Shown one piece after another: positions 8,443 to 16,556 of a DNA stretch of 26,669 nt. Within the stretch, counting starts at the first letter, position 1, and each line of letters begins with the position of its first letter. Under the pieces are notes generated by a model. It searched no databases, was not told the DNA's origin, and saw nothing but the letters and a program-made list of their open reading frames with translations. Source of the DNA: Myxococcales bacterium (GTDB lineage: Bacteria; Myxococcota; Myxococcia; Myxococcales; Myxococcaceae); contig PMBV01000296.1 in assembly GCA_003153055.1 (NCBI GenBank), positions 1 through 26,669 of the forward strand, written 5' to 3'. The position numbers and the translations under genes are program-made.

Positions 8443-8842
8443 ACCCTTCGGTCTTCAGTGGGAGCCGTCGGGCGGCGATACCGAGGAGCGTCCACCCCAG
8501 GAGCATGGAAAACCCGCCGAAGGGTGTGATGGCTCCGAGCCAGCGAATGCCGGTGAGGGCCATGACGTACAGGCTGCCCGAGAAGAGCACGATGCCGGCG
8601 AGGAAGAGGGAAGCCGCCACCTTCGGGAGCGGCGAGCGCACGTTCGCCGCCAGGGCCGCGGCCAACCCCACCGCGAGGGCATGCCACAGGTGATACCGGG
8701 AGCCGGTCTCCCACCAAGCCAGGCGTTGGGCACCGTCGGCGAGGTGCTCGACGCTCGCCTTGAGGCCATGCGCTCCGAAGGCCCCGAAGGCGACTCCGGT
8801 GAAGCCGAGCACTGCGCACAGGATGACGAGCGAGCGATTCAT
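8441..8842 (-). CDS. DUF423 family small membrane protein
   Basis: This 133-residue protein is of typical family length. The N-terminal GFTGVAFGAFGAHGL is the DUF423 signature, and WWETGSRYHLWHALAVGLAA, FSGSLYVMALTG and the ITPFGG turn also match. About four transmembrane helices are visible. Members include E. coli YgdD and Bacillus YwdK; the biochemical function is unknown. It is divergent from the heme-protein gene at 8899, leaving about 56 bases for both promoters. Confidence 0.9.
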   Translation of the reverse strand: MNRSLVILCAVLGFTGVAFGAFGAHGLKASVEHLADGAQRLAWWETGSRYHLWHALAVGLAAALAANVRSPLPKVAASLFLAGIVLFSGSLYVMALTGIRWLGAITPFGGFSMLLGWTLLGIAARRLPLKTEG

Positions 8843-8898
8843 GGGGGCTCCCTAGCGTGCTTCCGAATCGCACGCATGATCGAACGGCTCCAAGAGCC

Positions 8899-9420
8899 AT
8901 GAACGCTCCGCTCATCGCACTCTCCGTGGTCTTGGCTGGTGTTCCCGAGGACGGCGGCAAAGCAGCGAAGGAGAAGTTGAAGCCCTTCAAGGTCGCGCTC
9001 AAAGAGGCGTTGACCCACGCCCTCGAGAAGTCACCCATCACCGCCATCGACGTCTGCTCGAAAGACGCCCCTGAGTTGGCGAAGCAGTTCTCCAGCCCGA
9101 GCGTCAAGGTGGGCCGCGCAGCGTTCAAGCTCCGCAATGAGAAGAATGTTGCCCCCTCCTGGGTCACCGAACCGATGGAGCGCCTGTCGAAGGAGAAGCC
9201 GGGCACCGAGGCCTCGAGGCTCGTCGACCTGAAGGATGGAAGGTACGGTTATGTCGAGGCCATCTGGGTGCAGCCCATGTGCCTGACCTGTCACGGCACG
9301 GCCATCGACCCGGCCGTGAGCTCGGCGCTCAAGGCCAAGTACCCCAAGGACGCTGCCACTGGATTCAGCGAGGGCGACTTTCGCGGCGTCTTTTGGGCCG
9401 AGCTCCCGAGGTCGCCTTGA
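8899..9420 (+). CDS. Tll0287-like (DUF3365) single-heme c-type protein
   Basis: This 173-residue protein has a short hydrophobic N-terminus (APLIALSVVLAGV) consistent with an export signal. One heme c attachment site, CLTCHG (C128, C131, H132), is preceded by VQPMCL, as in the Tll0287/DUF3365 domain. Conserved-looking segments AIDVCSKDAPELAKQ and GRAAFKLRNEKN also match that PAS-like heme domain. Such proteins act as periplasmic redox or gas-sensing modules or as extracytoplasmic domains of kinases; here the domain stands alone. The start at 8899 was chosen because the upstream alternative is a GTG that would leave the signal peptide internal. A Ser/Thr kinase gene follows 80 bases downstream, but no functional link is shown. 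Confidence 0.82.
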   Translation: MNAPLIALSVVLAGVPEDGGKAAKEKLKPFKVALKEALTHALEKSPITAIDVCSKDAPELAKQFSSPSVKVGRAAFKLRNEKNVAPSWVTEPMERLSKEKPGTEASRLVDLKDGRYGYVEAIWVQPMCLTCHGTAIDPAVSSALKAKYPKDAATGFSEGDFRGVFWAELPRSP

Positions 9421-9421
9421 C

Positions 9422-9468
9422 CCACTTCAATGGGCCAATAGGCTGAGAATTTAGATACATTGGAGTGG
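9422..9468. promoter_or_regulatory. Inverted repeat with AT-rich spacer upstream of the kinase gene
   Basis: CCACTTCAATG (9422-9432) and CATTGGAGTGG (9458-9468) are 11-base inverted arms with one mismatch, which is a G-U pair in RNA. The 25-base spacer includes GAGAATTTAGATA, an unusually A/T-rich stretch here and a reasonable place for a -10 element. It begins one base after the heme-protein stop and ends 31 bases before the kinase start. It could be a terminator for the first gene, an operator for the second, or both. Confidence 0.45.
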
Positions 9469-9499
9469 CTTCTCGGCGGTACCATCGGGAGGGGGACCG

Positions 9500-11494
9500 A
9501 TGCCGATACGTAGCGACGTTGCGCCTGGTGTAGTGGTGGGCCAATACCGCGTGCTCTCGCGCCTCGCGACTGGGGGCATGACAGACGTGTGGCTCGCCGA
9601 GGTCAAAGTTCCCGAGTTCACCAGGCGAGTGGTGCTGAAGTCGCTGCGGCCGCAGTTCGCCGAGGACGCGCTCCTGCTGAAGACCTTCATGGCCGAGGCG
9701 GCCATCGCGGCGAAGCTGACGCACCCCAACGTCGTCGAGGTGCTCGACTACGGCGAGGCCGACGGCAACCACTTTCTCGCGACCGAATTCGTTTTCGGGA
9801 GAACGCTCGGGCAGGTCGCCCGACGGGCGAGAAAACTGAGCCGAGGAATCGATCTCTGGTTCCCGCTGCGGGCCGCCATCGAGGTCTGCGCCGCCTTGAC
9901 CTACATCCACACCTTCGAAGACGGGGCCATGGGGCTGGTGCACCGCGACGTCAGCCCAGAGAACATCATGGTGGCCTTCACCGGGGTGGTGAAGCTGCTC
10001 GACTTCGGAGTTGTCGCGGCGAACGTGGCGCCAGCGCGAGGCCAGTTCGTCGGCAAGTGCCGCTACATGGCGCCGGAGCGGATGGCTGCCTCGGAGTGCG
10101 GACCCGCCTCAGACGTCTTCGCGCTCGGCGTGGTGCTGTACGAGTACTTGGCGGGAGTGCTGCCCTTCGAGTGCTCGGCGGAGGCGACGGTGGCGCCGCC
10201 GATCATCGCCCCGCTCGCCCCCAGCGCGCACAACCCGATGGTCGACGAGGCCCTGTCACGCATCGTCATGAGGGCCATCACCTCGAACCCCCGGGAGCGC
10301 TACCAGAGCGCCGAGGAGCTCGCCCAAGACCTCCGTCGGTATCTGGCGCGTACGGAGCCCGACGGTCTGTACAACCCGCTGGACAGCTACGTGTCGGACC
10401 TCTTCCTGGGAGAAGCCGGCACGGGAGCCGAGCCTTTGACCAAGCTGCTCGCCGAGCGGCGGTTTCCTTCGCCGCCTCCGTCCATCGTGCCCTTGCCGGT
10501 CGACGTCGCTCCTCAGGCTCGCGAGACCGCGGCGCCCGTCGTGGTGGGCACCGAGGTGGCCGGGCCCATCGAGGGCTTCACGCCGCCCGCGATTCCTCCG
10601 GTGAAGCACCAGGAGCGCTCGCTCAAAAACGGCGTCTCGAAGTCGCGGCCCCCGATGTCCTCGTCGCCCTCGCGGCCTGGCGCGACGCAATCGCCGGTGC
10701 CCCAGGCCCCGCAGCTCGGGGCGACCTCGGTCGGGAGCGCGGCCACTCCTCCTGGGCCTGTCGAGGTGGTCTTGGCGGTCGATCCAGCGGTCGTCGCCGT
10801 CTCGCGGGTCACGCCGTTCCCGACCGTTTCTCCACTCCCAGCGCCTCCGTCGCCGCCTCGCGCTGAAGGGCCGGCCCCAGCGCCGAGCACGCCAGCGCCG
10901 CGGTCGAGTGATGAGTCTCCACTGGAGGTCACCGACGACCAATTCGTCGGTGAAGACGCGATTCCGGCGAGGCCCGAGGTGGTGGCCAGTGTGCCGACCG
11001 TGAGCGCGGCGCAGTCGAACGGCGCCTCGACCCCCGATTCGGGAGTGCACGACTCGGGCGCTCGTCGGGTGGCCGAGCTGTTCAACACCAATCGCCCGAC
11101 CCATCGCCCCCTCGACATCTTCCCCAGTCGACCCTCGCTCTCGACAGAAGACCTGACCAACGCCGGCTCGAAGGACATCTTCGCGACCCGCGTCGGCTCG
11201 CGCACGCATCTGGCGTTCTCGACGGCACGGGCCGGCGCACGAGAGTCCACTCCACGCCTCGGCTCGGTCTTCTCGACCAAGAAGACCCCGGCCGAAGCGC
11301 CGCGGGCCGTACCGCTCACCCCCGAGGCCCTCAAGGCCGCTCAGGCCTTCGACCGAGGGCTGGAGTCCTTTGGCAAGAAGCACCACGACCAGGCGCTCTC
11401 GGCCTGGCGGGAGGCCGTCGCCCTCGACCCAGGAAATCGAACCTACCAGGCGAACCTTCGCCGCCTGGAACGCCTCATCGGTGCGCCTTCGTGA
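9500..11494 (+). CDS. Eukaryotic-like serine/threonine protein kinase with TPR-like C-terminus
   Basis: This is a 664-residue protein. The kinase domain spans about residues 16-285: glycine loop LATGGMTDVWLA (22-33), ATP lysine K47 in VVLKSL, catalytic loop HRDVSPEN (H148, D150, N155), DFG at 168-170 and APE at 191-193. All catalytic residues are present, so it should be active. A Pro/Ser/Ala-rich region of about 300 residues follows, then a short TPR-like helix pair near 610-660 (AFDRGLESFGKKHHDQAL, AWREAVALDPGN). I see no transmembrane helix, so it is probably cytoplasmic, unlike many receptor-type kinases. A strong GGGAGGGGG ribosome site (9487-9495) supports the start. Substrates cannot be inferred. 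Kinases of this type are abundant in myxobacteria. Confidence 0.95.
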   Translation: MPIRSDVAPGVVVGQYRVLSRLATGGMTDVWLAEVKVPEFTRRVVLKSLRPQFAEDALLLKTFMAEAAIAAKLTHPNVVEVLDYGEADGNHFLATEFVFGRTLGQVARRARKLSRGIDLWFPLRAAIEVCAALTYIHTFEDGAMGLVHRDVSPENIMVAFTGVVKLLDFGVVAANVAPARGQFVGKCRYMAPERMAASECGPASDVFALGVVLYEYLAGVLPFECSAEATVAPPIIAPLAPSAHNPMVDEALSRIVMRAITSNPRERYQSAEELAQDLRRYLARTEPDGLYNPLDSYVSDLFLGEAGTGAEPLTKLLAERRFPSPPPSIVPLPVDVAPQARETAAPVVVGTEVAGPIEGFTPPAIPPVKHQERSLKNGVSKSRPPMSSSPSRPGATQSPVPQAPQLGATSVGSAATPPGPVEVVLAVDPAVVAVSRVTPFPTVSPLPAPPSPPRAEGPAPAPSTPAPRSSDESPLEVTDDQFVGEDAIPARPEVVASVPTVSAAQSNGASTPDSGVHDSGARRVAELFNTNRPTHRPLDIFPSRPSLSTEDLTNAGSKDIFATRVGSRTHLAFSTARAGARESTPRLGSVFSTKKTPAEAPRAVPLTPEALKAAQAFDRGLESFGKKHHDQALSAWREAVALDPGNRTYQANLRRLERLIGAPS

Positions 11495-11502
11495 TTGCGC
11501 CG

Positions 11503-11532
11503 GCCTCGCGCTCGCATTCTCCTTCGTGAGGC
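11503..11532 (+). terminator. Weak hairpin downstream of the kinase gene
   Basis: GCCTCGCG (11503-11510) pairs with CGTGAGGC (11525-11532), eight pairs with one G-U and a 14-base loop, starting eight bases after the kinase stop. It has no T-run. It is plausible as a terminator but could be chance in GC-rich DNA. Confidence 0.3.
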
Positions 11533-11651
11533 TACATCTGCACACCTGGCGCGATCTGGTTGTTGGTCGCGAGGGCCCCAAGCTCGCTAAGGTGCGACTC
11601 GACCCGAAGCGAATCACCACGCCCCACCGTTGATTCTGTAAAGATCGCCCC

Positions 11652-12632
11652 ATGAAAGAGATTTCAACCTTCGCGCAGAAGATCGTCGACGAGGCAGCTC
11701 ACCTGAACGGGCACACGCCCCAGGACTGGGCGATCCTCGCATCGGCCCGGCACATGACGTCGAGCTGGGCACCAGACATGTCGCGGCTCTTCGGCGAAGC
11801 CATGGCCGTACCCACAGTGGCGACGCTGATGGAGCGCTACAGCCGCACCGACCGAGAGCAGGCCATTGGAGTGTGGTTCGAGCGAGTGGCCTCGGGAGCG
11901 CCAGGGGCTTCGTTCTGGGCCGAGACCTCGCTCATCGGCTTCTACCATGCGTCGGCCGGCACCGGGAACGACCACGTCATCGCGTACATGAGCCGCATGG
12001 AGGCGGTGTTCCTCAACAACTGCATCCGCGCGATGCAGGGGCCCAAGGCCATCGAGGTGTTCGGGGCGTTCAAGCGAATTGTCGACATTGCCCAGGCGCT
12101 GATGGTCGCCAGCTACGAGACGGCCATCATCTCCGGCATGAGCCAGCTCGGGTTCAACGACCGGCTCCTCAACCGCATGCGGACCGTCGCGGTGAAGAAG
12201 ATGATCGACGAGGCGCGGGGCAACATTCCCCTGATGGTGTGGGACGACTCGCTCTCGGTGGGCGTGGCCGAGGTCGATCGCCAGCACAAGACGCTCATCG
12301 AAATCTTGAACGCGCTCCACGACGGGAAGAACCAGGGCCGCGGCTCCGACATGCTCAAGGCCACCTTGGCGAGGCTCGCGACCTACACGGTCGAGCACTT
12401 CGCCTACGAGGAGAGGATCCTCACCCAGTACGGCTACCCCGAGCTGCCGGGCCACGTGGAGTCCCACGAGAAGCTCAAGGCCCGGGTGATCGAGTTCAAG
12501 ACGGCCTTCGACGAGGGGCGCTCGTCGCTCGGCATCGAGTTGTTCATGTTCCTCCGCAGCTGGCTCAACGGCCATATCCGCGGCAGCGATCGAGCCTACG
12601 GGAAGTTCCTCAACGCGAAGGGCATTCGCTAG
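11652..12632 (+). CDS. Globin-like (protoglobin-type) domain fused to bacteriohemerythrin
   Basis: This 326-residue protein has a C-terminal hemerythrin domain (about 190-326) with the full set of iron ligands: H212 in DRQHKTLI, H249 and E253 in HFAYEERIL, H268 and H272 in HVESHEKL, and H308 and D313 in HIRGSDRAYG. It should bind a di-iron centre and O2. Residues about 1-185 look all-helical and resemble a diverged sensor globin: IGFYHASAGTG places H99 where a proximal heme His would be, and FKRIVDIAQALMVASYE resembles the last globin helix. The globin call is pattern-based and less secure than the hemerythrin. No output domain is present, so it may store, deliver or sense O2 or NO. It converges on the molybdoenzyme gene, sharing CTAG at the stop codons. 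Confidence 0.88.
   Translation: MKEISTFAQKIVDEAAHLNGHTPQDWAILASARHMTSSWAPDMSRLFGEAMAVPTVATLMERYSRTDREQAIGVWFERVASGAPGASFWAETSLIGFYHASAGTGNDHVIAYMSRMEAVFLNNCIRAMQGPKAIEVFGAFKRIVDIAQALMVASYETAIISGMSQLGFNDRLLNRMRTVAVKKMIDEARGNIPLMVWDDSLSVGVAEVDRQHKTLIEILNALHDGKNQGRGSDMLKATLARLATYTVEHFAYEERILTQYGYPELPGHVESHEKLKARVIEFKTAFDEGRSSLGIELFMFLRSWLNGHIRGSDRAYGKFLNAKGIR
12629..12632. other. Overlapping convergent stop codons (CTAG)
   Basis: The palindrome CTAG provides TAG to the hemerythrin-fusion gene on plus (12630-12632) and TAG to the molybdoenzyme gene on minus (12629-12631). The two genes therefore overlap tail to tail with no space for a separate terminator, so their transcripts must overlap at the 3' ends. 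Confidence 0.9.
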
Positions 12633-14773
12633 GCAGCGCCGTGTCGCTCCAGGCGGCAGACGCCGGAGCGGAACGCGGGGAAGCCCGAGATGGGGTCTCT
12701 CCGCTCGTGCGAGACCAGCAGGTTGGCGTTGGCCTCTTTCCACCCGGCGGGCATGACGACGCACTCCGGGTGCACGTCGGTGGTCACCACCGCCGTCAGC
12801 GTCACCCGGCCCGACGGTGACACCACGTCGACCAGCGCTCCCGTGGTGAGGTTGAGGCCGGCCGCGACGGTGGGGTGCACCAGGGCCTCGGGCGCCCGCA
12901 TTCGCGCGGTCACCGAGGGGCTCTGGGCGAACTGGGAGTTGATTCGCGCCCTGGGTCTGGGCCCCGTCACCAGACGCAGGGGAAAGTCCTTCGAGGGCTG
13001 GGCCGTCGGCGGAGTCCACTCCGGCAGGGGCGGGTAGCCGAAGCGCTCGAGCAAGGGGCTGGCAAACTCGGCCTTGCCCGTCACGGTGCCGAAGCGCGGC
13101 GCGGGGTCTGTGGTCTCGGGCCTGGGCTGCACCGCCTCGTCGTGCATCCACGGGACATGGGGGGCGCCCATGGCCTGGTGAAACGTCGTCCAGGGGAAGT
13201 ACTGGGCGAGGCCGGTGGCGTGGGCCAGCTCCCGGAGAATCCGGTAGTCGGGCCAGGAGCCCTCTTGGGGCGGCACCAGGGAGTCTTGGGCCACCTCGTC
13301 ATCGGCGCCGATGTCCGGTGACTCGGCGAAGGTGGCGGCCGGCAGGACGATGTCGGCGCGTCGGGCCGACTCGGAGAAGAACGGGTCGACCACCACCAGG
13401 AGCTCCAGGGCCTCGGCGGCCTTGGCGAGCCGTTGCGAGCCTGAGGAGGTCAGAAGCGCGTTGCTCGCCCACAGCACCAGCGCCTTCACCGGGTAGGGTT
13501 TCCCCTCGAGAATGGCATCGGCCAGCATCTCTCCCTGGGCCTCCCGGTTGAACATCTCGAACAGCGGAAAGCGCTCGCTGCCCAGCACCGTGTCGGCGAC
13601 GGGCGGCGGCACCGGCTCGGGTGTCCGCATGCGGTAGAGCGCGGGGAGCATCTCGTCGTGGAAGGTCGAGGTGACCGGCGTGAGGAGGCTCCTCGGCTCG
13701 TGGGTTCCGTCGAAACGCCCGCACAGCACCTCGAGGCACGAGATGGCCCTCACGGTCTGCACGCCGTTCTCGTGGTGCTCGACTCCCAGGCCCTGCCAGA
13801 TGCCGGTGGGCTGGCCGTCGTGGAGGAGCCGGGCCACCCGTTCGACCTCTCCCGCGGGCACTCCGGTCAACGCCTCGACGCGCTCGGGTGGGTACGCGCG
13901 GGCCAACTGCTCGAGCCCCGCGAAGCCCACCGTGTGCTGCTCGACGAAGGCCCGGTCGAAGCGCTGCTCTCGGAGGAGCACGTGAATGAAGCCCAACGCC
14001 AGCGCGCCGTCAGTGCCCGGTCGCACCGAGAGGTGCACCGTCGCCTCCTTGGCCAGGCCGGTGCGCACCGGGTCGATGACCACCAGGTTCCCGCCCTTGG
14101 CCTTGCTGGCGACGAGGTGGAGGAAGGGCGGCGCCGTCACCCCCGGGTTCGCTCCCCAGAGGACCAGCGTCTTGAGTCCTTTGAGGTCGGGCGAGTATTT
14201 GGTGCCCACCGTCAACGCCTGGCCCATGCGCGCCGAGGCCTCGCAGAGGCTGGCCACGGTGGCCACGTTGGGGCTGCCGAAGGCGCGGGCGAAGCGATGG
14301 AGGAAGCCCACCAGCGGGTGGCGCACCAGCGGCCAGCCGGTCTGAATGGCCAGCGCCCTGGCCCCCCAGGTGTGCCTCACGCCCTCGAGCCGGCGGGCCA
14401 CCTCGCCCAGGGCTTCTTCCCAGCTCACCTCGTGAAAGGCGTCGCCCCGCCGCACCAGGGGGTGGCGTACTCGCTCGTGGCTGTGCACCAGCTCGCGCAG
14501 GGCGTAGCCGTGCTCACACACGAAGCCGCGAGTCTTCGAGGTGACATCTCCCTCGACCTTCACCAGGCGATCGCCCTTGAGCGTCGTCTGCACTCCGCAG
14601 TGCATCAGGCAGAAGCGGCAGGTGCCTCGTCGCCGGGTGGTGGGGGTGAGATCTCGCCCGAAGCGCGCCAGCCCCACGGCGCCCAAACCCACCAGGGCCA
14701 CCGGGGCGGCCTTGAAGAGGTCTCGCCGGGTCCACCGCCGTCGCACCACCTGGCTCAGAGGTTCGCGGCTCAA
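12629..14773 (-). CDS. Tat-exported molybdopterin oxidoreductase (DMSO reductase superfamily, NapA/PsrA-like)
   Basis: This is a 714-residue catalytic subunit. The N-terminus carries a twin-arginine signal (TRRDLFK, R16-R17) with a hydrophobic helix, so it is exported folded. A [4Fe-4S] motif follows: C52, C55, C59 and C86 (CRFCLMHC, then GFVCEHG). C177 in VASLCEASARMG is at the position expected for the Mo-coordinating residue. Later segments (LVLWGANPGVTAPP, DIVLPAATFAESPDI, LVTGPRPRARINSQ) are typical of bis-MGD enzymes. It is shorter than NapA (roughly 830) and nearer polysulfide or thiosulfate reductases, so the substrate is undecided. It is the third gene of an operon and overlaps the NapG-like gene by four bases. 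Confidence 0.93.
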   Translation of the reverse strand: MSREPLSQVVRRRWTRRDLFKAAPVALVGLGAVGLARFGRDLTPTTRRRGTCRFCLMHCGVQTTLKGDRLVKVEGDVTSKTRGFVCEHGYALRELVHSHERVRHPLVRRGDAFHEVSWEEALGEVARRLEGVRHTWGARALAIQTGWPLVRHPLVGFLHRFARAFGSPNVATVASLCEASARMGQALTVGTKYSPDLKGLKTLVLWGANPGVTAPPFLHLVASKAKGGNLVVIDPVRTGLAKEATVHLSVRPGTDGALALGFIHVLLREQRFDRAFVEQHTVGFAGLEQLARAYPPERVEALTGVPAGEVERVARLLHDGQPTGIWQGLGVEHHENGVQTVRAISCLEVLCGRFDGTHEPRSLLTPVTSTFHDEMLPALYRMRTPEPVPPPVADTVLGSERFPLFEMFNREAQGEMLADAILEGKPYPVKALVLWASNALLTSSGSQRLAKAAEALELLVVVDPFFSESARRADIVLPAATFAESPDIGADDEVAQDSLVPPQEGSWPDYRILRELAHATGLAQYFPWTTFHQAMGAPHVPWMHDEAVQPRPETTDPAPRFGTVTGKAEFASPLLERFGYPPLPEWTPPTAQPSKDFPLRLVTGPRPRARINSQFAQSPSVTARMRAPEALVHPTVAAGLNLTTGALVDVVSPSGRVTLTAVVTTDVHPECVVMPAGWKEANANLLVSHERRDPISGFPAFRSGVCRLERHGAA

Positions 14774-15336
14774 GGCTTCTTCTCAAGGGGCACGATGCGG
14801 ATAGCCTGGGCGGTGTCTGGGCAGGCCTCTTCACACAGCCCGCAGCCCACGCATGCCTCGGGGTGGAACAGCGGTGCCTTCTTGGGGCCCACCAGACTCA
14901 CGGCCGCGTCGGGGTAGGGGCACACGAGGTAGCAGAGGCGGCAGACGCCCTCGCCGTTCCACGGCAGACACTTGGACCGCGTCAGCACCGGAGTGCCCAT
15001 GCGCACCTCCCGGGCCACCACCTCGGCCTTGGCTTCCAACGGCACCAGGGCATCGGTCGGACACACCTGAGTGCACTTCATGCACAAAACGCACGCCTTC
15101 TCGGAGGGGTCGATGAAGGGCGTGGCGAGATCCAACGAGAGCGCCGAGGGGAAGCGGATGCAGGCGGTGGGGCACACCTCGGCGCAGCGGAAGCAGCCGA
15201 TGCACGCTTGCTCGAAGGCTCCCGGTGCCAGGGCTCCAGGAGGGCGAATGCGCTTCGCGCTGGCTCGGGAGCGCTTGGGCACCGCTGCCAAGGTGATGGC
15301 CGCCGCCACCGCGCCGATGAGGGCTCGACGCCGCAC
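14770..15336 (-). CDS. NapG-like periplasmic ferredoxin, four [4Fe-4S] clusters
   Basis: This is a 188-residue protein from a GTG at 15336. The N-terminus MRRRALIGAVAAAITLAAV is a twin-arginine-like signal. Four cysteine motifs are visible: CIGCFRCAEVCP, CVLCMKCTQVCP, a CRLCYLVCP set with an upstream Cys, and CVGCGLCEEACP. NapG-type proteins relay electrons from the NapH quinol dehydrogenase towards the molybdoenzyme. The frame stays open to 15462, but that would overlap the NapH-like gene by 125 bases; the GTG begins one base after that gene's stop, has GGGAG upstream and gives the Tat signal. Its end overlaps the molybdoenzyme start by four bases. Confidence 0.9.
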   Translation of the reverse strand: MRRRALIGAVAAAITLAAVPKRSRASAKRIRPPGALAPGAFEQACIGCFRCAEVCPTACIRFPSALSLDLATPFIDPSEKACVLCMKCTQVCPTDALVPLEAKAEVVAREVRMGTPVLTRSKCLPWNGEGVCRLCYLVCPYPDAAVSLVGPKKAPLFHPEACVGCGLCEEACPDTAQAIRIVPLEKKP

Positions 15337-15337
15337 C

Positions 15338-16312
15338 TCAGGCCGCTCCCGAGGAGGCAGAGGAGGGGGCTCGCTTCGACTTCTCCTCGAGGCCCAGATG
15401 CACCAGCGCCGGTGGCTTCCCCAGGCCCCACGACAACGCGCCCGTCGGGCACGCCGATACACAGCGACCGCAGCGCTCGCACCCCGAGTCGAGCTTGGCC
15501 GTCATCGGCGACTGACCCAAGTTGCAGACGACGTCGCAGGCCGTGCAGTCGGTGCACTTGGCGCGAGCATTCTTCACCGTGAGTGGAGACAGCGCCCCCA
15601 GCATCGAGAAGGTGGCGCCTCCCGGGCAGAGGGAGCGGCAGAAGCCCGCCCGCGAGACGAAGGTGTCGAAGAGAAACGCAGCCAGTACCAGCAGCGCGCC
15701 CAGCCCCAGCGAGCCGTGAAAGACGGCGCGGAACACCTCGCGGCCGATGACCGCCGGCGGGTACACGAGCGGCATCACCTGGGCGCCCGTGAGGCTGGTC
15801 GCGACCAGCACTCCCACCAGCACCACGCGTGAGGTGACCCGTGGCACTTGGAGGTCTCGGGGCTCGAAGCCCACCTTCCGGAGGAGCCAGCGGGCGGCGT
15901 TGGAGGCGGCCAGCACCGGCAAGTACGGGCAGGCCCAGCCGCAGAAGAAGCGCCCGAGGAGGAGCACCAGCACCACACCGGGGAGGACTGTCCACACCCA
16001 GTTGGCGTTGACACCTCGCACCAGGGCCACCGCGAGGGCCTCCGCGGGGTCGAGCAGATCGACCACCCACACCCACACCGAGGTCGGGGCTCCTACGAAG
16101 GGCGGGGCCGTCGAGGGCAGCCCAGTTCCCACCGCTGCCCAGCGAGAATCATGAGCAAGGCCCGCGCCTTCCACGTCGAGGGAGTGCAGGTGCCAGAGGG
16201 GCAGGGCGAAGGTGGCGGCGACCCAGAAGCCCAAGAAGAGGCGCCTCGCCCACTGGTACCCCCGAGCTCGTCGGAGGGTGAGATCGAGCGGGTGGAGCTT
16301 TCTCTTGGCCAT
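15338..16312 (-). CDS. NapH-like membrane ferredoxin (quinol dehydrogenase)
   Basis: This 324-residue protein starts MAKRKLHPLDL. About five hydrophobic helices are visible, including LFLGFWVAATFALPLW, VLPGVVLVLLLGRF and LGALLVLAAFLF. The paired motifs CGWACPYLP and CRSLCPGGA are the conserved NapH cysteine pairs. The C-terminus carries two ferredoxin motifs, CTDCTACDVVC and CERCGRCVSACP. In Nap systems NapH oxidises menaquinol or ubiquinol and passes electrons to NapG. The open frame reaches a GTG at 16408, but the ATG at 16312 with GGGGAG just upstream gives the standard start. It is the first gene of the three-gene operon. Confidence 0.9.
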   Translation of the reverse strand: MAKRKLHPLDLTLRRARGYQWARRLFLGFWVAATFALPLWHLHSLDVEGAGLAHDSRWAAVGTGLPSTAPPFVGAPTSVWVWVVDLLDPAEALAVALVRGVNANWVWTVLPGVVLVLLLGRFFCGWACPYLPVLAASNAARWLLRKVGFEPRDLQVPRVTSRVVLVGVLVATSLTGAQVMPLVYPPAVIGREVFRAVFHGSLGLGALLVLAAFLFDTFVSRAGFCRSLCPGGATFSMLGALSPLTVKNARAKCTDCTACDVVCNLGQSPMTAKLDSGCERCGRCVSACPTGALSWGLGKPPALVHLGLEEKSKRAPSSASSGAA

Positions 16313-16327
16313 CGCTCCCCAAGAATG

Positions 16328-16382
16328 ATGCGAATCAGGCGCCAGCGAAACAGTCCATTTCTCACGCCGCAATCCAGCGGCT
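16328..16382. repeat. Dispersed direct repeat, copy 1
   Basis: It begins with an 18-base segment (ATGCGAATCAGGCGCCAG, 16328-16345) identical to copy 2, then about 37 bases of weaker similarity ending in CCAGC-GCT. It sits 15 bases upstream of the NapH-like start. Confidence 0.6.
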
Positions 16383-16556
16383 TGGCGCTCGCGACGGAGC
16401 TTTTCCACCTGGAGCCATCCAGTTGGCGGAGAAAAGGGCGTGACCGAGCGAAGCGCCTCGATGATGGAGGGCGGGATGGCGGCCCGCGCTCATGGGCGAG
16501 CCCCACCAGCCTCTCGACCATGGGCGAGGTGAACGAGGGTCTCCAGCAACGTCACC

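Noticed and set aside
11526..11633. Short 35-codon open frame starting GTG between the kinase and hemerythrin genes
   Set aside because: No ribosome site, no recognisable sequence, and it overlaps a possible terminator hairpin. A chance frame is more likely.
10256..11653. 465-codon open frame on minus, opposite the kinase
   Set aside because: Arg/Gly-rich shadow with no motif; the plus strand encodes a kinase with all catalytic residues.
13658..14917. 419-codon open frame on plus, opposite the molybdoenzyme
   Set aside because: Antisense to a gene with a Tat signal and four iron-sulfur cysteines; composition is shadow-like.
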